A stretch of 64,000 nt of DNA from Cichorium intybus (lineage: Eukaryota > Streptophyta > Magnoliopsida > Asterales > Asteraceae): the NCBI GenBank assembly GCA_023525715.1, contig CM042012.1, forward strand, positions 53,683,004 to 53,747,003, written 5' to 3'. The notes below the pieces were generated by a model. That model did not search any database. It saw only the letters and a list, made by a program, of their open reading frames with translations, and was not told where the DNA came from. Below, piece after piece: positions 12,401 through 23,938 of this stretch. The number at the start of each line of letters is the position of its first letter. Positions within the stretch are counted from its first letter, which is position 1. Both the position numbers and the translations under genes were made by a program.

Positions 12401-13235
12401 CGGGGAAAATTGCTTCTCGTAAAATTCCGGCAGCCACTAATTTGGATACTTCAATGTTGATCGCTGCGTTACGTTCTCCAGCCTGGCTTCTCTTCTTTTG
12501 CTTTATAGCGCTACTTCCCGCTTTAACATTTAAACTGTGCTCTATGACATCTCCATCCACCCCCACCATGTCAGACGGTTGCCATGCAAACACGTGCTTG
12601 TATTTTCGGAGGAGAGTGATAATTGCGTCTCTTACATCAATGGGAGTGTACTACCTATTTTGACAAGCTGCTCAGGATAAGCTTGGTTAACAATCATTTG
12701 TCGCCAGACTCTTCCGATCGTACTTTTTTGGTGGGGCGAACAATGTCTGTAGGTTGCATGACCTGGTAACATTTCAATTGTTGAGGGTTTGTGGCCAGGA
12801 CGCATGCCGTATTGCCGGATGTTATGAATTTAAGTGTGCCATGGACCGTAGATGGTATTGGGCCGAATTTCAGGAGTCCTGGATGTCCCAATATCATGTT
12901 GTGTTCTGACGGCGCCTTTACCACAACAAATTCGAGGAGAACGGTTTTGTAGAGCTTTTCATCGAAGCTCCGCAAGGTGAAGGGGAGGTGTATTGTCCCG
13001 ACTGGCCAGATGTTATGGCCTGTGAATCCTACCAATCGGCACGTGGCTGGCTGCAGGGTATCTTTAATTACTTGGGGAAATAGGTTGAAACAGTACTAGT
13101 GTATAATGTCTGCAGCACTTCCGGTATCGACATATACTCTGTGAATCTTAATGTTCTTGACGTACCCAACGATGATTAAAGGGTTGTCTCCTTGCCAGTT
13201 TTCTGGTCTGGGATCGTCTACGGAAAAATCCAAGT
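9473..13235 (-). pseudogene. gypsy-1 pol (PR-RT-RNaseH-aRNH-INT), inactivated
   Basis: Minus strand, in order: protease with active-site VDTGSAAD near 13120; RT in 12593-11421 with FLDTYKGYHQI and YVDDM; a worn first RNase H whose first catalytic position reads FVYLSA; an aRNH in 11372-10930 with YTDGA, NEAEYEAL and SDS; integrase in 10954-9473 with CTEC zinc ligands, GIDIVGPF and SDNG. Breaks: TAG at 13098-13096 in the protease; a one-base loss near 12640-12645 before RT; TAG at 11423-11421 between the RNase H domains; one extra base in the run 10927-10931; TGA at 10501-10499 between the zinc-finger H and CC pairs. The third integrase catalytic residue, normally Glu, is Lys (GQTKVTN). It cannot make a working polyprotein. 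Confidence 0.88.
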
Positions 13236-14825
13236 TTAGAATCTTTTGCTGGGGGCGCGTGACTTCCTCTCTGGCGTGTGAAGTTCGCTTGTGGTAGGCG
13301 CGAATAGCCAGTATCTCAAGTCCTCGTCCAGGTCCTTTTTCATCCTTCTGTTTCTCCCCATATTCCGATCTGTTTCGTATTGTTCTCGTAATTTCCTTGC
13401 CGTTTCTATGAGATTTCCTTTAAGCTGTTTTTCCTCCATTTCCCGTTTCAACATAGCATAGTCCGTTGTGTCATGAGCTCTACTCTTGTGGTATTCACAG
13501 TACCGATGTCTGTTGTCTTGGGCTTTACCAGTGTTCTTTTTCACGACATAAACATCTGCATTTCGGTTGCGTTGCTCTTCTCTAGGAAATGGGTTATATC
13601 GTAGTGGTGGTCGTCCTCCTCTAAAGGAAGGAGCAGTATAATCGGTTCGGCGGCTACGGTGCTGGTATCGATCATGGCGTTTATGATATTGGTCTGAAGT
13701 TGCTTTGAGATATGATTGTTTTTCCACAGTTCCTTCTTCTTGACGGAGAAAACGCTCTACTCGCTCTTTGAGTTCATGACGTCTCTGGGGTGGTTTGCCC
13801 AGGAACTTCCTGGATAGCGGTCCTGGGAGAAGTCCCCAGGTGAAGGCTCCTGTTACCATTTTATCGTCTTGTCCCGGAACATCTAGTGTTGCTCTGTTAA
13901 AACGGCGAAAGTATTCTTTCACAGACTCTCCGTCGCGTTGTTTGCATCCCATGATAGCGTGGTTATCGCCTCTATACTTTCTGAGTTGCATGAAGTTTGT
14001 TAAGAAGAGTTGTTTCAACTGCTCGAAATTGTAGATGCTATTTGGTGCTAAACTCTTAAACCACGCGCCTGCGTTTCCATCTAAAGTGGTTGGAAAGTAC
14101 GTGCACCAGAATCGCTGATCTAATTTCAGGGACGTCATGTGCCATTCATATGTGTCGATGTGACTATCAGGACATGTTGTACCGTTATAAACTTTTAACG
14201 TCGGCAACTTAGCTGTACTTGGAATTTCGTAGTCCAGTAATTCTTTGACAAAAGGAGAACGACTGGTTGTTATCGTTGGGATTGGGACTGGTGTGTATTG
14301 CTGAAAGGGTGGATGAAGTGGTACAAAATTGTATGGTGGCGTTGTGTAAGGTGACATATAACTGTTGCCGTAGAATGACGACAGTCCGAAGGATGTATGG
14401 GGGGTTGGTGTACCGGTAAACATCTGATGGGGGATAGTTGGGGCTGGTATGGGAGTTGAAGAGAAAGTGGTGGTTAATGGCGTTGGTGTAGAGGAAGAAA
14501 ATCCCAGGGAAATGGAGGGATTCGTCGACTGAATAAAGGGAAAAAGAGGAAACATCTGCATTCCCGATGTAGTCGGTGTGGTGGTCTGTGGTATAAATGA
14601 CGGTGGGATTAACGACATTCCGGCTTGAAGTAGGGGGTTAGGGTACGTTACTGTCGGAATTACATGGGTTGGCAGCGGCGGCTGCCATGGTGGTACGATG
14701 GTGGTTGAGGAGGGTGTATTGAGTACGTTTACCGGTGTTTGTGGTGTAGCAGCGTCTAGGGACATCATCGGTCGGATTGGGCTTGGTGTGACATTGCTTT
14801 GCTGGTTCTCCGGTGGTGTAGCCAT
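13236..14825 (-). CDS. gypsy-1 gag polyprotein
   Basis: An uninterrupted 529-residue ORF. Residues 1-190 are Pro/Thr/Ser-rich. Residues about 205-370 are the Retrotrans_gag (PF03732) core: AKLPTLKVYNGTTCPDSHID, then AWFKSLAPNSI, then FRRFNRATLDVPGQ. A zinc-knuckle-like CEYHKSRAHDTTDY (443-456) has Tyr where the last ligand is usually Cys. The start ATG lies about 43 bp after the primer site. The ORF stops at 13236 and the protease continues in another frame across a C run; this could be a programmed shift or simple decay, and given the other lesions I cannot tell. This is the only intact gypsy-1 protein. Confidence 0.85.
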   Translation of the reverse strand: MATPPENQQSNVTPSPIRPMMSLDAATPQTPVNVLNTPSSTTIVPPWQPPLPTHVIPTVTYPNPLLQAGMSLIPPSFIPQTTTPTTSGMQMFPLFPFIQSTNPSISLGFSSSTPTPLTTTFSSTPIPAPTIPHQMFTGTPTPHTSFGLSSFYGNSYMSPYTTPPYNFVPLHPPFQQYTPVPIPTITTSRSPFVKELLDYEIPSTAKLPTLKVYNGTTCPDSHIDTYEWHMTSLKLDQRFWCTYFPTTLDGNAGAWFKSLAPNSIYNFEQLKQLFLTNFMQLRKYRGDNHAIMGCKQRDGESVKEYFRRFNRATLDVPGQDDKMVTGAFTWGLLPGPLSRKFLGKPPQRRHELKERVERFLRQEEGTVEKQSYLKATSDQYHKRHDRYQHRSRRTDYTAPSFRGGRPPLRYNPFPREEQRNRNADVYVVKKNTGKAQDNRHRYCEYHKSRAHDTTDYAMLKREMEEKQLKGNLIETARKLREQYETDRNMGRNRRMKKDLDEDLRYWLFAPTTSELHTPERKSRAPSKRF

Positions 14826-14867
14826 TCAGTTTCAGAGAGTATGATCCTTGCGTTGTCACATAATGGA

Positions 14868-14876
14868 TGGCGCCAA
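14868..14876 (-). promoter_or_regulatory. Primer binding site of gypsy-1 (partial match)
   Basis: On the minus strand TTGGCGCCA directly follows the LTR end TCTCATCA. TGGCGCC is the usual opening of Tat/Athila primer sites; complementarity beyond that is not clear. Confidence 0.5.
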
Positions 14877-15477
14877 TGATGAGAACTGTCACGGCTCGAG
14901 TTCACTGATTGACTGGGATGAAGGCCTGAGTTCACAACAACAAGAGAAACGGTCAGACGCACTCCGGGAGGTGATCCCAGGAGGGCGCTCCGACGGTCTA
15001 GTTAGTACGGTGGTCGGAAAAGTGAGGGGAAATCTGATCGTAAAAAGTGAAGGTGAGAATGGCGATGATGATCTTCCCATGGGGTCGATCATCATATACC
15101 GTTGTACCTCTGGGGGACCACACGATCGCTAGGATCGTGGGCCTCCTCTGATTGGCGGATCTCCTGTGCTTGTCTGTGATTGGTGTATTGGCCTGGCCAG
15201 GTAGTGGGTCATACACTAACCGAATCATCCGTGTTGGTAAGTCGTACGTTGAGCCCTTGCGAGGAGAGCTGTCAGTCCCTTATTGGCTTACAGGATTCCC
15301 GAATATTCGAGGTTGTTAAGGAACGTGTCGTCCAGCCAGGCGGGTCGCGCGTCCCTTAGCAGCTGGCTGGACGTCTTGCTGTGCTGCCGTGCTATCGGGC
15401 TGGCGGGCTGGCGAGCTGGCGAGCTGACGAACTGACAAGTATGCGAGCTGGCGAGTACGTCGCCTATGATATATCAT

Positions 15478-15479
<2 letters not shown>
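14877..15479 (-). repeat. 5' LTR of gypsy-1
   Basis: A 603-bp LTR with TGATGA...TCATCA ends. It is homologous to the gypsy-2 LTR at 53032-53592, including the blocks gtcagacgcactccgggag and gatcatcatataccgtt. Near its left end (on the minus strand) are short GC-rich tandem units based on gagctggc (about 15403-15460). The other side of the insertion is TA repeat, so no duplication can be read. Confidence 0.82.
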
Positions 15480-15565
<86 letters not shown>

Positions 15566-15566
15566 G

Positions 15567-15659
<93 letters not shown>
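15480..15659. repeat. (TA)n-(CA)n-(TA)n microsatellite
   Basis: A compound dinucleotide tract of about 180 bp with a CA core at about 15556-15588. It abuts the gypsy-1 LTR. The ORFs read through it (Ile-Tyr and Thr-His repeats) are not genes. Length in the assembly may be unreliable. Confidence 0.97.
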
Positions 15660-15661
<2 letters not shown>

Positions 15662-16142
15662 TTGTTTTACTAATTTGTGATACTGAAAATAAAGATAAGG
15701 GTTTTGATCAACTTGTTGATACAATCTAGGAAGATTGAAATCTAAACAAGTCCCACTATTGAAACCCCCAATGATCTACACTCTAAACAACTCTATTTTT
15801 AAGTCCTTCGTCTTCATAGTTGTAACACCCGGTTTCTCATACGAAATACACCCAAAAAATTTTCAACAATTATACATCAAAATGGGTATATTTATACTCA
15901 AACCAAGGATCAAGATGTTATCAACATGAATATTTACACAAAAAGGTTCTTACAAATTTTAACTCGGCATTACAATTTAAATCTAATTCAACTAAAGGAC
16001 AGGCTCTAAGTTGTCCATCTCTCTTTATCACATGCCTTCCCATATCACTGCTGCAGATACCTGCAAAACAACATACAACTCAAGTGTAAGCTTATAAAAA
16101 GCTTAGTGAGTAATCCCCCTGCTCAACATCAATACAAGATGT

Positions 16143-16260
<118 letters not shown>

Positions 16261-16346
16261 TATCAACCAAATCTTACAACACATTTCACTAATCTTTCTC
16301 ATTACATAATCTCTTTATTAACTGCTCTTGCTAATCTCAGTAGCAA

Positions 16347-16496
<150 letters not shown>

Positions 16497-17970
16497 CCTC
16501 TTTATCTCAAAAACCTGCAACCACATTAGCTTTACAAATACCAGCTAATTATTAGCAAACATCAACTCAAGAATAAGTAACACAACCGACACTGCTTGTA
16601 ACTCTCTCCTAAACATTCGCTTGAAATCATTATACATTCAACCATGGTCCGTCTCAACAACCCTCATGATTGTATAATTTGACTCAAATCTCTGTAACAC
16701 AACCATTCAAAACTCTATAACACAACCCTCATGGTTGTATAATCAACATGTATATCTAACTCAATTATCATTAGTCATAGATAACAATTTACTCCACCAG
16801 AGGTTACAATCATAACAACAACATAACACAAGCACATATATACTACATGTATGTCAACATATATCAGATATAACTCTACTAATGTATTAGAGAATACTCA
16901 CCTGTTATCGGCTTAATACGTGGAACTCCCAAACCACGCGTGCCGGACTCCTGTTCACTAGACTTGGTCGTATCAATACATTCTAAAACAATTCTCCAAC
17001 ATCCACAATTATCTCAACAATATCTAACTCAAAAGATGTAGTAATTGAAAGAGGAAAAAGGAGTATAAACGGTAAATATCAACTCTATATTTACCGAAAA
17101 CCCCAAATCCGTGGTTCTACTCATTCAACTGTAGGAACTCGACAATAATCACACCAATAGCTCAAAAGACATCCACTAACAATCTACTAACAACATATTT
17201 AACAAATTATAGCTAAATCACAAAATTTGAAGCTAGGGTTTCAAAACCCCCAAAACAAAGAAATCACTCACCTCGACGAATTAGGAAGCAAGCACGCGTG
17301 TACGGGGTTAGATCCGCATCACTCTACGCTTCTCTACGAATCTCCAGCTTTAATTTGACCCAAAATCGCCTCCCTATGCTCTGAAAATCGATTTTGGGGT
17401 TTATTTCTTCGAAATCCCGTTTTTACACTTAAATGGGGTTTGCTGCATATTTAAATGACCTGCAGGCGTAACCCGACCTGGGTTCGTTTTACGACTTTTA
17501 TTTTCGTTCGTTTAGTAGGTACAACACGACCCAGGTTAAAGAACACGACCCGGGTTGGCTCTTTTTGGCATTTTTCAAACTCAAACTTCTCCCAAAATGT
17601 CCTCTAACCACACTAACACATATAATAACTTAACTAATCTTAATTATACCAAGATTAGTACATAAGAGGGATTCCAACCTCTTCTCACTCATCAACAACT
17701 CAAAACTCGAATGAAATCAAAAGGATCGCCATACCTTTTACGCTAAGCAAACTCATAGCTAGAATCATACCTACTATAAGGTAATAACTCTACTTATCTT
17801 AATAATCATCTCAAAATAAAAATGAGTCTTACAATAGTCGTGCCATAAAAAATCAACATCTAAACAATTTGGTGTCTGTGATTTCAGATATGATCTATGA
17901 TTTTTGGGTCCCTCACCTTGATAGTGTGCCAGAAACTTTAACTTTGTTCAATTTTGGTGTTTGTCGCCTT

Positions 17971-18531
17971 TAGGGATGAGCATGGGTCGGTTTTTGGCTA
18001 AAACCAAACCCAAACCATAAAATTCAGTTTTTTAGGTTTTAAAACCCATATGGGTCGATTTTTGAATGGGTCAGTTTTTCGGTTTCGGTTTGTGGGTTTT
18101 CGGTTTAAACCCGTGGGTTTGTGGGTTCATTGGTTTTTGGTTTTTCAGGTTTGAAACCGCAGGTTTGTGGGTTTAAATCCATTGAAAGTACTTGTTATAA
18201 AGTATAAATGGGTTAGTGAGTTCAAACGCACTAAACCATGGGTTTAAAATCATAGATTTATAGGTTAAAACCCACTGGAAGTACGTTTCTATTAAGTATA
18301 AACGGGCTTGTGGGTTCAAAACCATTTAAACCATGGGTTTAAAACCGTGGGTTTGTGGGTTTAAAACCGTGGGTTTATGGGTTCAAAACCGAACCGACCC
18401 GTATAAGTCGGTTTTTTTCAAAAACTCAAACCCACTCCGTCGGGTTTTGTCGGTTTTTTGGTTTATCGGTTTCGGTTTTATCGCTTTTTGTCGGTTTTTT
18501 CGGTTTTCTGGTTCGGTTTTGCTCATCCCTA
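17971..18531. mobile_element. hAT-type MITE 1
   Basis: The 561-bp element has 12-bp terminal inverted repeats TAGGGATGAGCA and is flanked by a perfect 8-bp duplication gtcgcctt (17963-17970 and 18532-18539), the size made by hAT transposases. The interior is a low-complexity mixture of ggttcggttttt and gggttta-like words with no ORF of note. Confidence 0.88.
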
Positions 18532-18552
18532 GTCGCCTTCATATGGTGTAAC

Positions 18553-18715
18553 TAGGGACGATAGCGGTTCCAAAATCGTATTGAACCAAAATGGATCCAA
18601 AAAAGCAAAATCGAAAATAGAAATCCAATGAACTGAGAACCAAACAAAATTGTGTGATCGATTCCCATATGGTTTAAGTTCGGTTCGGTTCCAACGATTA
18701 TTTTGCTCATCCATA
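18553..18715. mobile_element. Degenerate hAT-MITE-like fragment
   Basis: The stretch opens tagggacgatagcggtt and closes ttttgctcatccata, echoing the ends of MITE 1 and MITE 2. Its flanks do not form an 8-bp duplication, so this is only a resemblance. Confidence 0.35.
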
Positions 18716-19260
18716 ATGCCAACAATTTTATTTGTTCCTTTAGATGGGTATTATGCCTTCATAATGGTTTACATAAACTTGGTGTTCTAGGATTTCAGAT
18801 ATAGGCGACACTTCTCTTGCTACTTCAATTGGTGCGTCAAAATCACGTTCATCCTCATATATGAATTTGATATATAAATATTCAATTTTGATAGTTATAA
18901 TTAATTAATATCATTTAATATATAATATGATTGTAAATATTTTTATTATATTTAAATAAACTAAAAATATATAAAAATTAAAAACTAGAAGACTAAAAAT
19001 GGCAAGTGAAACATTAACTCTATATTTGGTGTAAATGAATAGTGTTACTCTATATTTGAAGTAATATTATTCAAATACTCAAATATAAAGTTGGTTATAG
19101 AGTGAGGTTAAAACAAAATAAAGTAAAAAATAGAGTAACTATATTTTTATAATTGGGTTGGAGATGCCCTAAATCTTTATAATTTTAAAATTTTAAGTGA
19201 AACGACAACGTTTAAGTTCCAACTTTCTTGAAAACAGAAAAAAAAAAAAAATAGATGAAT
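18716..19260. other. AT-rich intergenic DNA upstream of NF-YB
   Basis: There is no gene here. It presumably includes the NF-YB promoter, but I see no clear TATA box or named element. A short poly(A) run is at about 19238-19251. Confidence 0.4.
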
Positions 19261-19319
19261 TTGTCTGTGGCTAAAAAGAACGAACGGTGCAGATAAAACG
19301 CAGCCATTAAAGCTCAAAG

Positions 19320-19612
19320 AATCTCCCTCAAGCTCTCAGATCTCCAGCAATCCATCACAAAATCAAATTCATCTCTCTTCTCCAACGTCCGATCTGCATA
19401 ATCAAATCCCTCGCTCGTTGCGCGCCAAATAGGACTCTCTCTCTAGCTTTCTCTCTCTAAAGGTATGCGGAAAAAACCACTACACAAAAATCGGTGTCCG
19501 GGAAGTAAACCCTAAAAGTTTTTAAGTTTAAGTTGTGATTTTCTTTCTTTGAATTTCTTTTTTCTCCCTGTATGTTTGTTGATGAGTCATCAGGGTTTCT
19601 GTCGGTGACAGG
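19320..19612 (+). promoter_or_regulatory. NF-YB 5' leader with an intron
   Basis: A CT-rich leader (ctctctctctagctttctc) runs to about 19462. A likely 5' UTR intron follows at 19463-19611, from gtatgc to gtgacag, so the start codon is the second base of the next exon. The transcription start is not defined. Confidence 0.6.
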
Positions 19613-20937
19613 ATGACGGATGCTCCTGGGAGTCCGGCCGGTGGGAGTCAAAGCGGCGGAGACCGGAGTCCTCAGTCGAATTACAACATCAGAGAGCAAG
19701 ATAGGTTCCTCCCGATCGCTAATATAAGTCGTATTATGAAGAAGGCGTTACCTACCAACGGGAAGATCGCCAAAGATGCGAAAGATACCGTTCAGGAATG
19801 CGTTTCCGAGTTTATCAGTTTCATCACTAGCGAGTATGTACACCCAATTTTAACACAAATTCTCACAGATACTCGTAAATGTTGACTTCTAATTCCACAC
19901 TCATGAAACTAGCTATAAGATTATCCAACAATTGTTGATGTAATCATGTAACACGGCATTCGAACACTGATGAGGATCTGAAGAGCCATTAATTCATAAC
20001 AATCATCGTTTTCAATTTTACACAGAGCTAGTGACAAGTGTCAGAAAGAGAAGAGGAAGACGATTAATGGTGATGACTTGTTGTGGGCAATGGCTACATT
20101 AGGTTTCGAAGATTACATTGATCCACTCAAAGCTTACCTAGCTAGGTACAGAGAGGTAATGGATCTGTGGTTTCCTTTTTAGTAACCCATGATCTTTTTA
20201 TACATATTTCTTTCTGTTTGGGATTTTGAGTTGGAGTTAATTCATAATTCTTGATGTTCATATTTGAACTCAAATTCACCTGAAATAATTATCAATTATT
20301 CTTAATCAATTAGTCAATTTCTAAATGCTTTGTCTAACATATGTTTTTTTTGTCTCCTTTTCTTATTGGACACTTATGTCGGGCAATGATTCGTGCAGTT
20401 AGAGGTGGGTGACCTGTCTCTGAAACCTTTTTAATCAATTTTTTTTTCAATATTGATTTAATAATGAAGTTTGAGTTTTTTTTATATAGTATTGATTACA
20501 TACTTTTATATGTTTTTCTAGGGTGATACCAAGGGATCTGCTAGGGGTGGTGATGGATCTGGTAAGAAAGATGCCATTGAATCTCAACTTGCTCCAAATG
20601 CACAGGTGAGTCATTTATAGCAATGTACTTTAATTGATTTATTTATAATAGCATTCTTCATTTCTTTCTATTATAGCATTGTACTTTGGAAATATACCTA
20701 ACTGTAGGCTTATAGCAATATAATCCAAACGCAAAGCAATTTCATTGCTATAATCGGATATATTTTTGGAAGTAATGCCATAATAAGAAAAAAACGATTT
20801 TGTAAAGTAAAATGTCTTAATAAGATAAAAAAAATTTTAAAAGTACAATAATGTAATGAAAGCATGGTATTTTCTTGCAGTTTAATCATCAAGGTTCTTT
20901 TACACAAGGAATGAACTTCGTGAATTCGCAAGTTTAA
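19613..20937 (+). CDS. NF-YB: Nuclear factor Y subunit B (NF-YB, CCAAT-binding), five coding exons
   Basis: Exons 19613-19833, 20026-20155, 20399-20404, 20522-20605 and 20881-20937 join in phase to 165 residues plus stop. All introns are GT-AG. Residues about 29-118 are the histone-fold domain: REQDRFLPIANISRIMKKAL, then NGKIAKDAKDTVQECVSEFI, then KCQKEKRKTINGDDLLWAMA, then FEDYIDPLKAYLARYRE. NF-YB pairs with NF-YC and then NF-YA in the nucleus to bind CCAAT boxes. The tail (GDTKGSARGGDGSGKK, ending QGSFTQGMNFVNSQV) is like the Arabidopsis NF-YB1/8/10 group, not the LEC1 type. Exon 3 is only six bases (TTAGAG, Leu-Glu) but is needed to join YRE to GDTKGS. A further intron in the 3' UTR is likely at 20946-21064. 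Confidence 0.93.
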
Positions 20938-21300
20938 ACTTCCAGGTTCTCTTTCTCATGTGATTGCAAAACACACATACACATATATATACATACATAC
21001 ATTCATACATACATCATACATGCATACATACATATGTAACCATATGATATTGAGTTTCTTGCAGGTGTGGGGGCCATCATCTTTTAAGCGTGAGACTTTA
21101 CAACATCTTTGTTTACTGATTCAGTCATTTATAATATTTATGGGGTCAGTAAATAATGTAAAATGTGATTTGTACTTCTAATATCATATAGTCTTTCATA
21201 TACCAGAGTTAAATATTAATGTATAAAAATATTGTTTATTTCCCCTCGTTTTTTTCTCTTGGGGTATCAAGAAGTTAATGTGTTTTTTTGCCATGACTGT
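20938..21300 (+). other. NF-YB 3' UTR with a probable intron
   Basis: After the TAA, cttccag is followed by gttctc and, 119 bp on, by tttcttgcag. This suggests a 3' UTR intron at 20946-21064. The end of the transcript is probably near 21180-21300, where AATAAT/AATATT-like words occur. Confidence 0.45.
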
Positions 21301-23914
21301 TTATATATTTCTAAAGTATCTGTCATCATGTTGAATACACATTATATGGTTATTTGAGAGACATGGGGCCTGCATGTGTTATGAGAGACAGAACAGGTTG
21401 TACTGTGTTTTCTATAATAACCTTAATTGATGTTTGTAAAAAAAACCATTTTTTATCAAATTTGTCGTGAGCTAAACTTGTTACTTGGAAGGTCATGATG
21501 CAAAACGGAATAGTTTTTTTTTTTATTGTGTGGATCTTATGGATTAGTTCGGTTAAAATATTGCGTTTGTAAAATTGAGTAGTTATTTATAGAAAACATT
21601 TATTATATGTTGATGTTTTGATGTCTATTAATAATAGTTATAACATATGTACAACATTTACTTCGTTTTACAAGATTTTTCTGATCTATCATTATTGGTG
21701 TCGTTTTATATATGAAACCTACGGACAAACGTGTTCATTAGACACAACATATGTCGTGTAATATTTGCATCTGTTTCAAAATAGACACTCAAGGTGCCAA
21801 TAAATAACGTAGACAATTTTCATCCTTCATTCATTTCTCATAATTCTTTAACGAATAATACTTAAATTTTGGAAATATTATGTTACCTTTCTAAGAAATT
21901 TAAGGTTCAGGTTGAAACATTGGTTAAAGAAAAAGAGAAAAAGACTAAAATAACATAATCTCATCAGAGTTTTCATCAAAATAACACAAATTTGGCTTCA
22001 TACCTCAAAATAGCCAACCAAATCGCAGGTGGCCAGTCCCTTCTTCGATTTCCTCAAGCCACTTGTGATTTGATGGCCAGGTCATCCTCTCACTTATGAT
22101 TTGGCCCCTATGGGCTGCGATTTCCCACCCTGATCTGCGATTTCATAGTGGACTTCGCCCATCAATATAGGTATATAAACCTAAAAAAAACTTATTTTTT
22201 TCATTTCTGAAGACGAAAAACGTGCTCTAATGGCTGCCGAGAAATTTGCATCTTGGAATTTTGTAAGTATCTCAATCTGATATTGTTTTTATGTATTAAT
22301 TGTCCCTAGTTAAAAAAAATACTCGATCATTAATCAAATACATAAAATGATTCTTAGAGAACTTATTTATGCAGCAAAACTGTAGTTAATAATTTCTGGT
22401 AATAATTATAATGTAACGCTCCAAACGAATATCAATACGTTAGAGCACTAACATTCCAAATCAACTTCAAATACAACTTAAGATCTATAAACCACTTAAA
22501 CTTACATGTCTATAAATTACAAAAAGAAACTTTCATCTTTTATTATGTAACAGTTGTTACCAACTAATCCAATTAATTTCTTATTAATCAATCAACTTAC
22601 AACAAGTTGTCACAAGTAATAAAACAATAAAGAAGATTGACCCCATGATTAGTTGGTTTCAGGTTCGGGGTGATTTATTCGGAATTTGAGATAAAACAAT
22701 AAATAAAATTTAAAAAATGTTTATTTATTTATTGGTAGCAATACAAAACAGAGATTGCTTGTACTTTTTGGACGGTGGGAATACTATAAAAGAAATCTTT
22801 AAGGGGGGCTGCGATGTAAATATAATAAAACCTTCCGCATGAGTCACAGATATGGGGATCTTGGTTGGGTTTGGTCGTGTTCCTTGTAATCACTCTTTTA
22901 GGGTTTACAATCTGAAATCGGAGCTCTGCTAAATTCTCAAAGCACCCTTGCTGCCGCGTCATCAGGTAACAATCGGAGCACATACATCGTATATTTTATT
23001 GTACTATCACTTGTACGAATCGATATATGCTACAGCATTTTTGTATTCCGTTTGCGTAAAATTACATGGTATGAGAGAGACATGCTATCAGTTTTGGATC
23101 GTTTATGTTCAATCCTCATTTGGTTATGTAATCGAAATGAACTTACCTTAAATTTCGGAATATCATTAACAACAAAATCTAGGTAAAAATTCTTCAGAAT
23201 TCGACCAATTTGAAGAAATGTCGACGTGATTGTCAGTCACGTCTACTTGATTGTGGAGAAACGAAAATCGGACCCACGATTGGGAGGATTAACGAAAAAA
23301 GGAAAAGAAAAATGGAAACCTAGATTTTTCAGATATTGCTTTACAATGCAATTTAAGATGATTATACATTTATACTTATGCTATATATATCTACATAGTT
23401 CAAAGCAGTGATTTTACACTCATATTTAATACATTCATCATTTAAAGTTACCGGATTATCATTTAAACAGTAATTTTACACTCATATTATGTGTTTATGA
23501 CCTCTTAAATTGCTTTATTCAATGTTATTAGAATATCATTAGTAATTTTACACTAATCTAATACATTCATTATTTGTGAAAATTTGAGAAAACCAAAAAG
23601 AAATTTATAAGTCGGGTATACAGAGGAAATTTAAGCAAATTCCTGTCACCAAGATTTCTGTGCAGACGTCTTCAACTTTACTTTCACTGAGGACCAATTA
23701 ACCCTTAAAGGAAACTTACATTTGCACTCTAGGTCACACTTATATGGTATCAATGTGGCATTGACTTGACATCTTTTTATTTAATTTTAATTATACTAAT
23801 GATTTTTTATCTGAATTAGGATCGCGATATCATCAATTGAAGGTCCAGAAACAAAATGTGGCAATCACTATGAGTTGACAAATACCCCATTACCAATCTC
23901 ATTAGTAAATTATA
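21300..23914. other. Intergenic DNA, NF-YB to VPS9a-like
   Basis: About 2.6 kb of AT-rich sequence with no ORF resembling a known protein. A possible worn LTR edge (taatgtaacgctcc) is at about 22410, and a partial repeat of 'gtaattttacactcatat' occurs at about 23410-23570. Confidence 0.5.
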
Positions 23915-23932
23915 TTCTAGAAATTTCTAGAA
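23915..23932 (+). promoter_or_regulatory. Perfect heat-shock element
   Basis: TTCTAGAAATTTCTAGAA has four alternating TTC/GAA units at exact 5-bp spacing, the full HSF binding pattern. It ends 6 bp before the VPS9a-like ATG, an unusually close position. Function is inferred only from the motif. Confidence 0.5.
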
Positions 23933-23938
23933 GCACTT

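Larger units (their letters stand above)
5947..15479 (-). mobile_element. Tat/Retand-like Ty3/gypsy element, gypsy-1
   Basis: Read on the minus strand: 5' LTR 15479-14877, primer site, gag, protease, RT, two RNase H domains, integrase, then hairpin repeats, an oppositely oriented extra ORF, a polypurine tract and the first 12 bp of the 3' LTR, after which copia A is inserted. The second, archaeal-type RNase H (aRNH) and the RT box YVDDM place it in the Tat group rather than the chromoviruses; there is no chromodomain. Pol is broken by three stops and two frameshifts, so the copy is dead. The remainder of the 3' LTR should lie left of the window, beyond copia A. Confidence 0.85.

Noticed and set aside
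15316..15729. ORFs of Ile-Tyr and Thr-His repeats on both strands
   Set aside because: They are translations of the (TA)n/(CA)n microsatellite, not genes. The same holds for 16106-16555.
18000..18400. Telomere-like gggttta words
   Set aside because: They are scattered among other variants inside MITE 1 and do not form a regular (TTTAGGG)n array.
18545..18723. Third hAT MITE with a target duplication
   Set aside because: The ends resemble the family but the two 8-bp flanks share only the last three bases, so I list it only as a weak fragment.
22230..22275. Start of a gene (MAAEKFASWNF followed by a GT splice donor)
   Set aside because: No matching second exon or homology could be found nearby.
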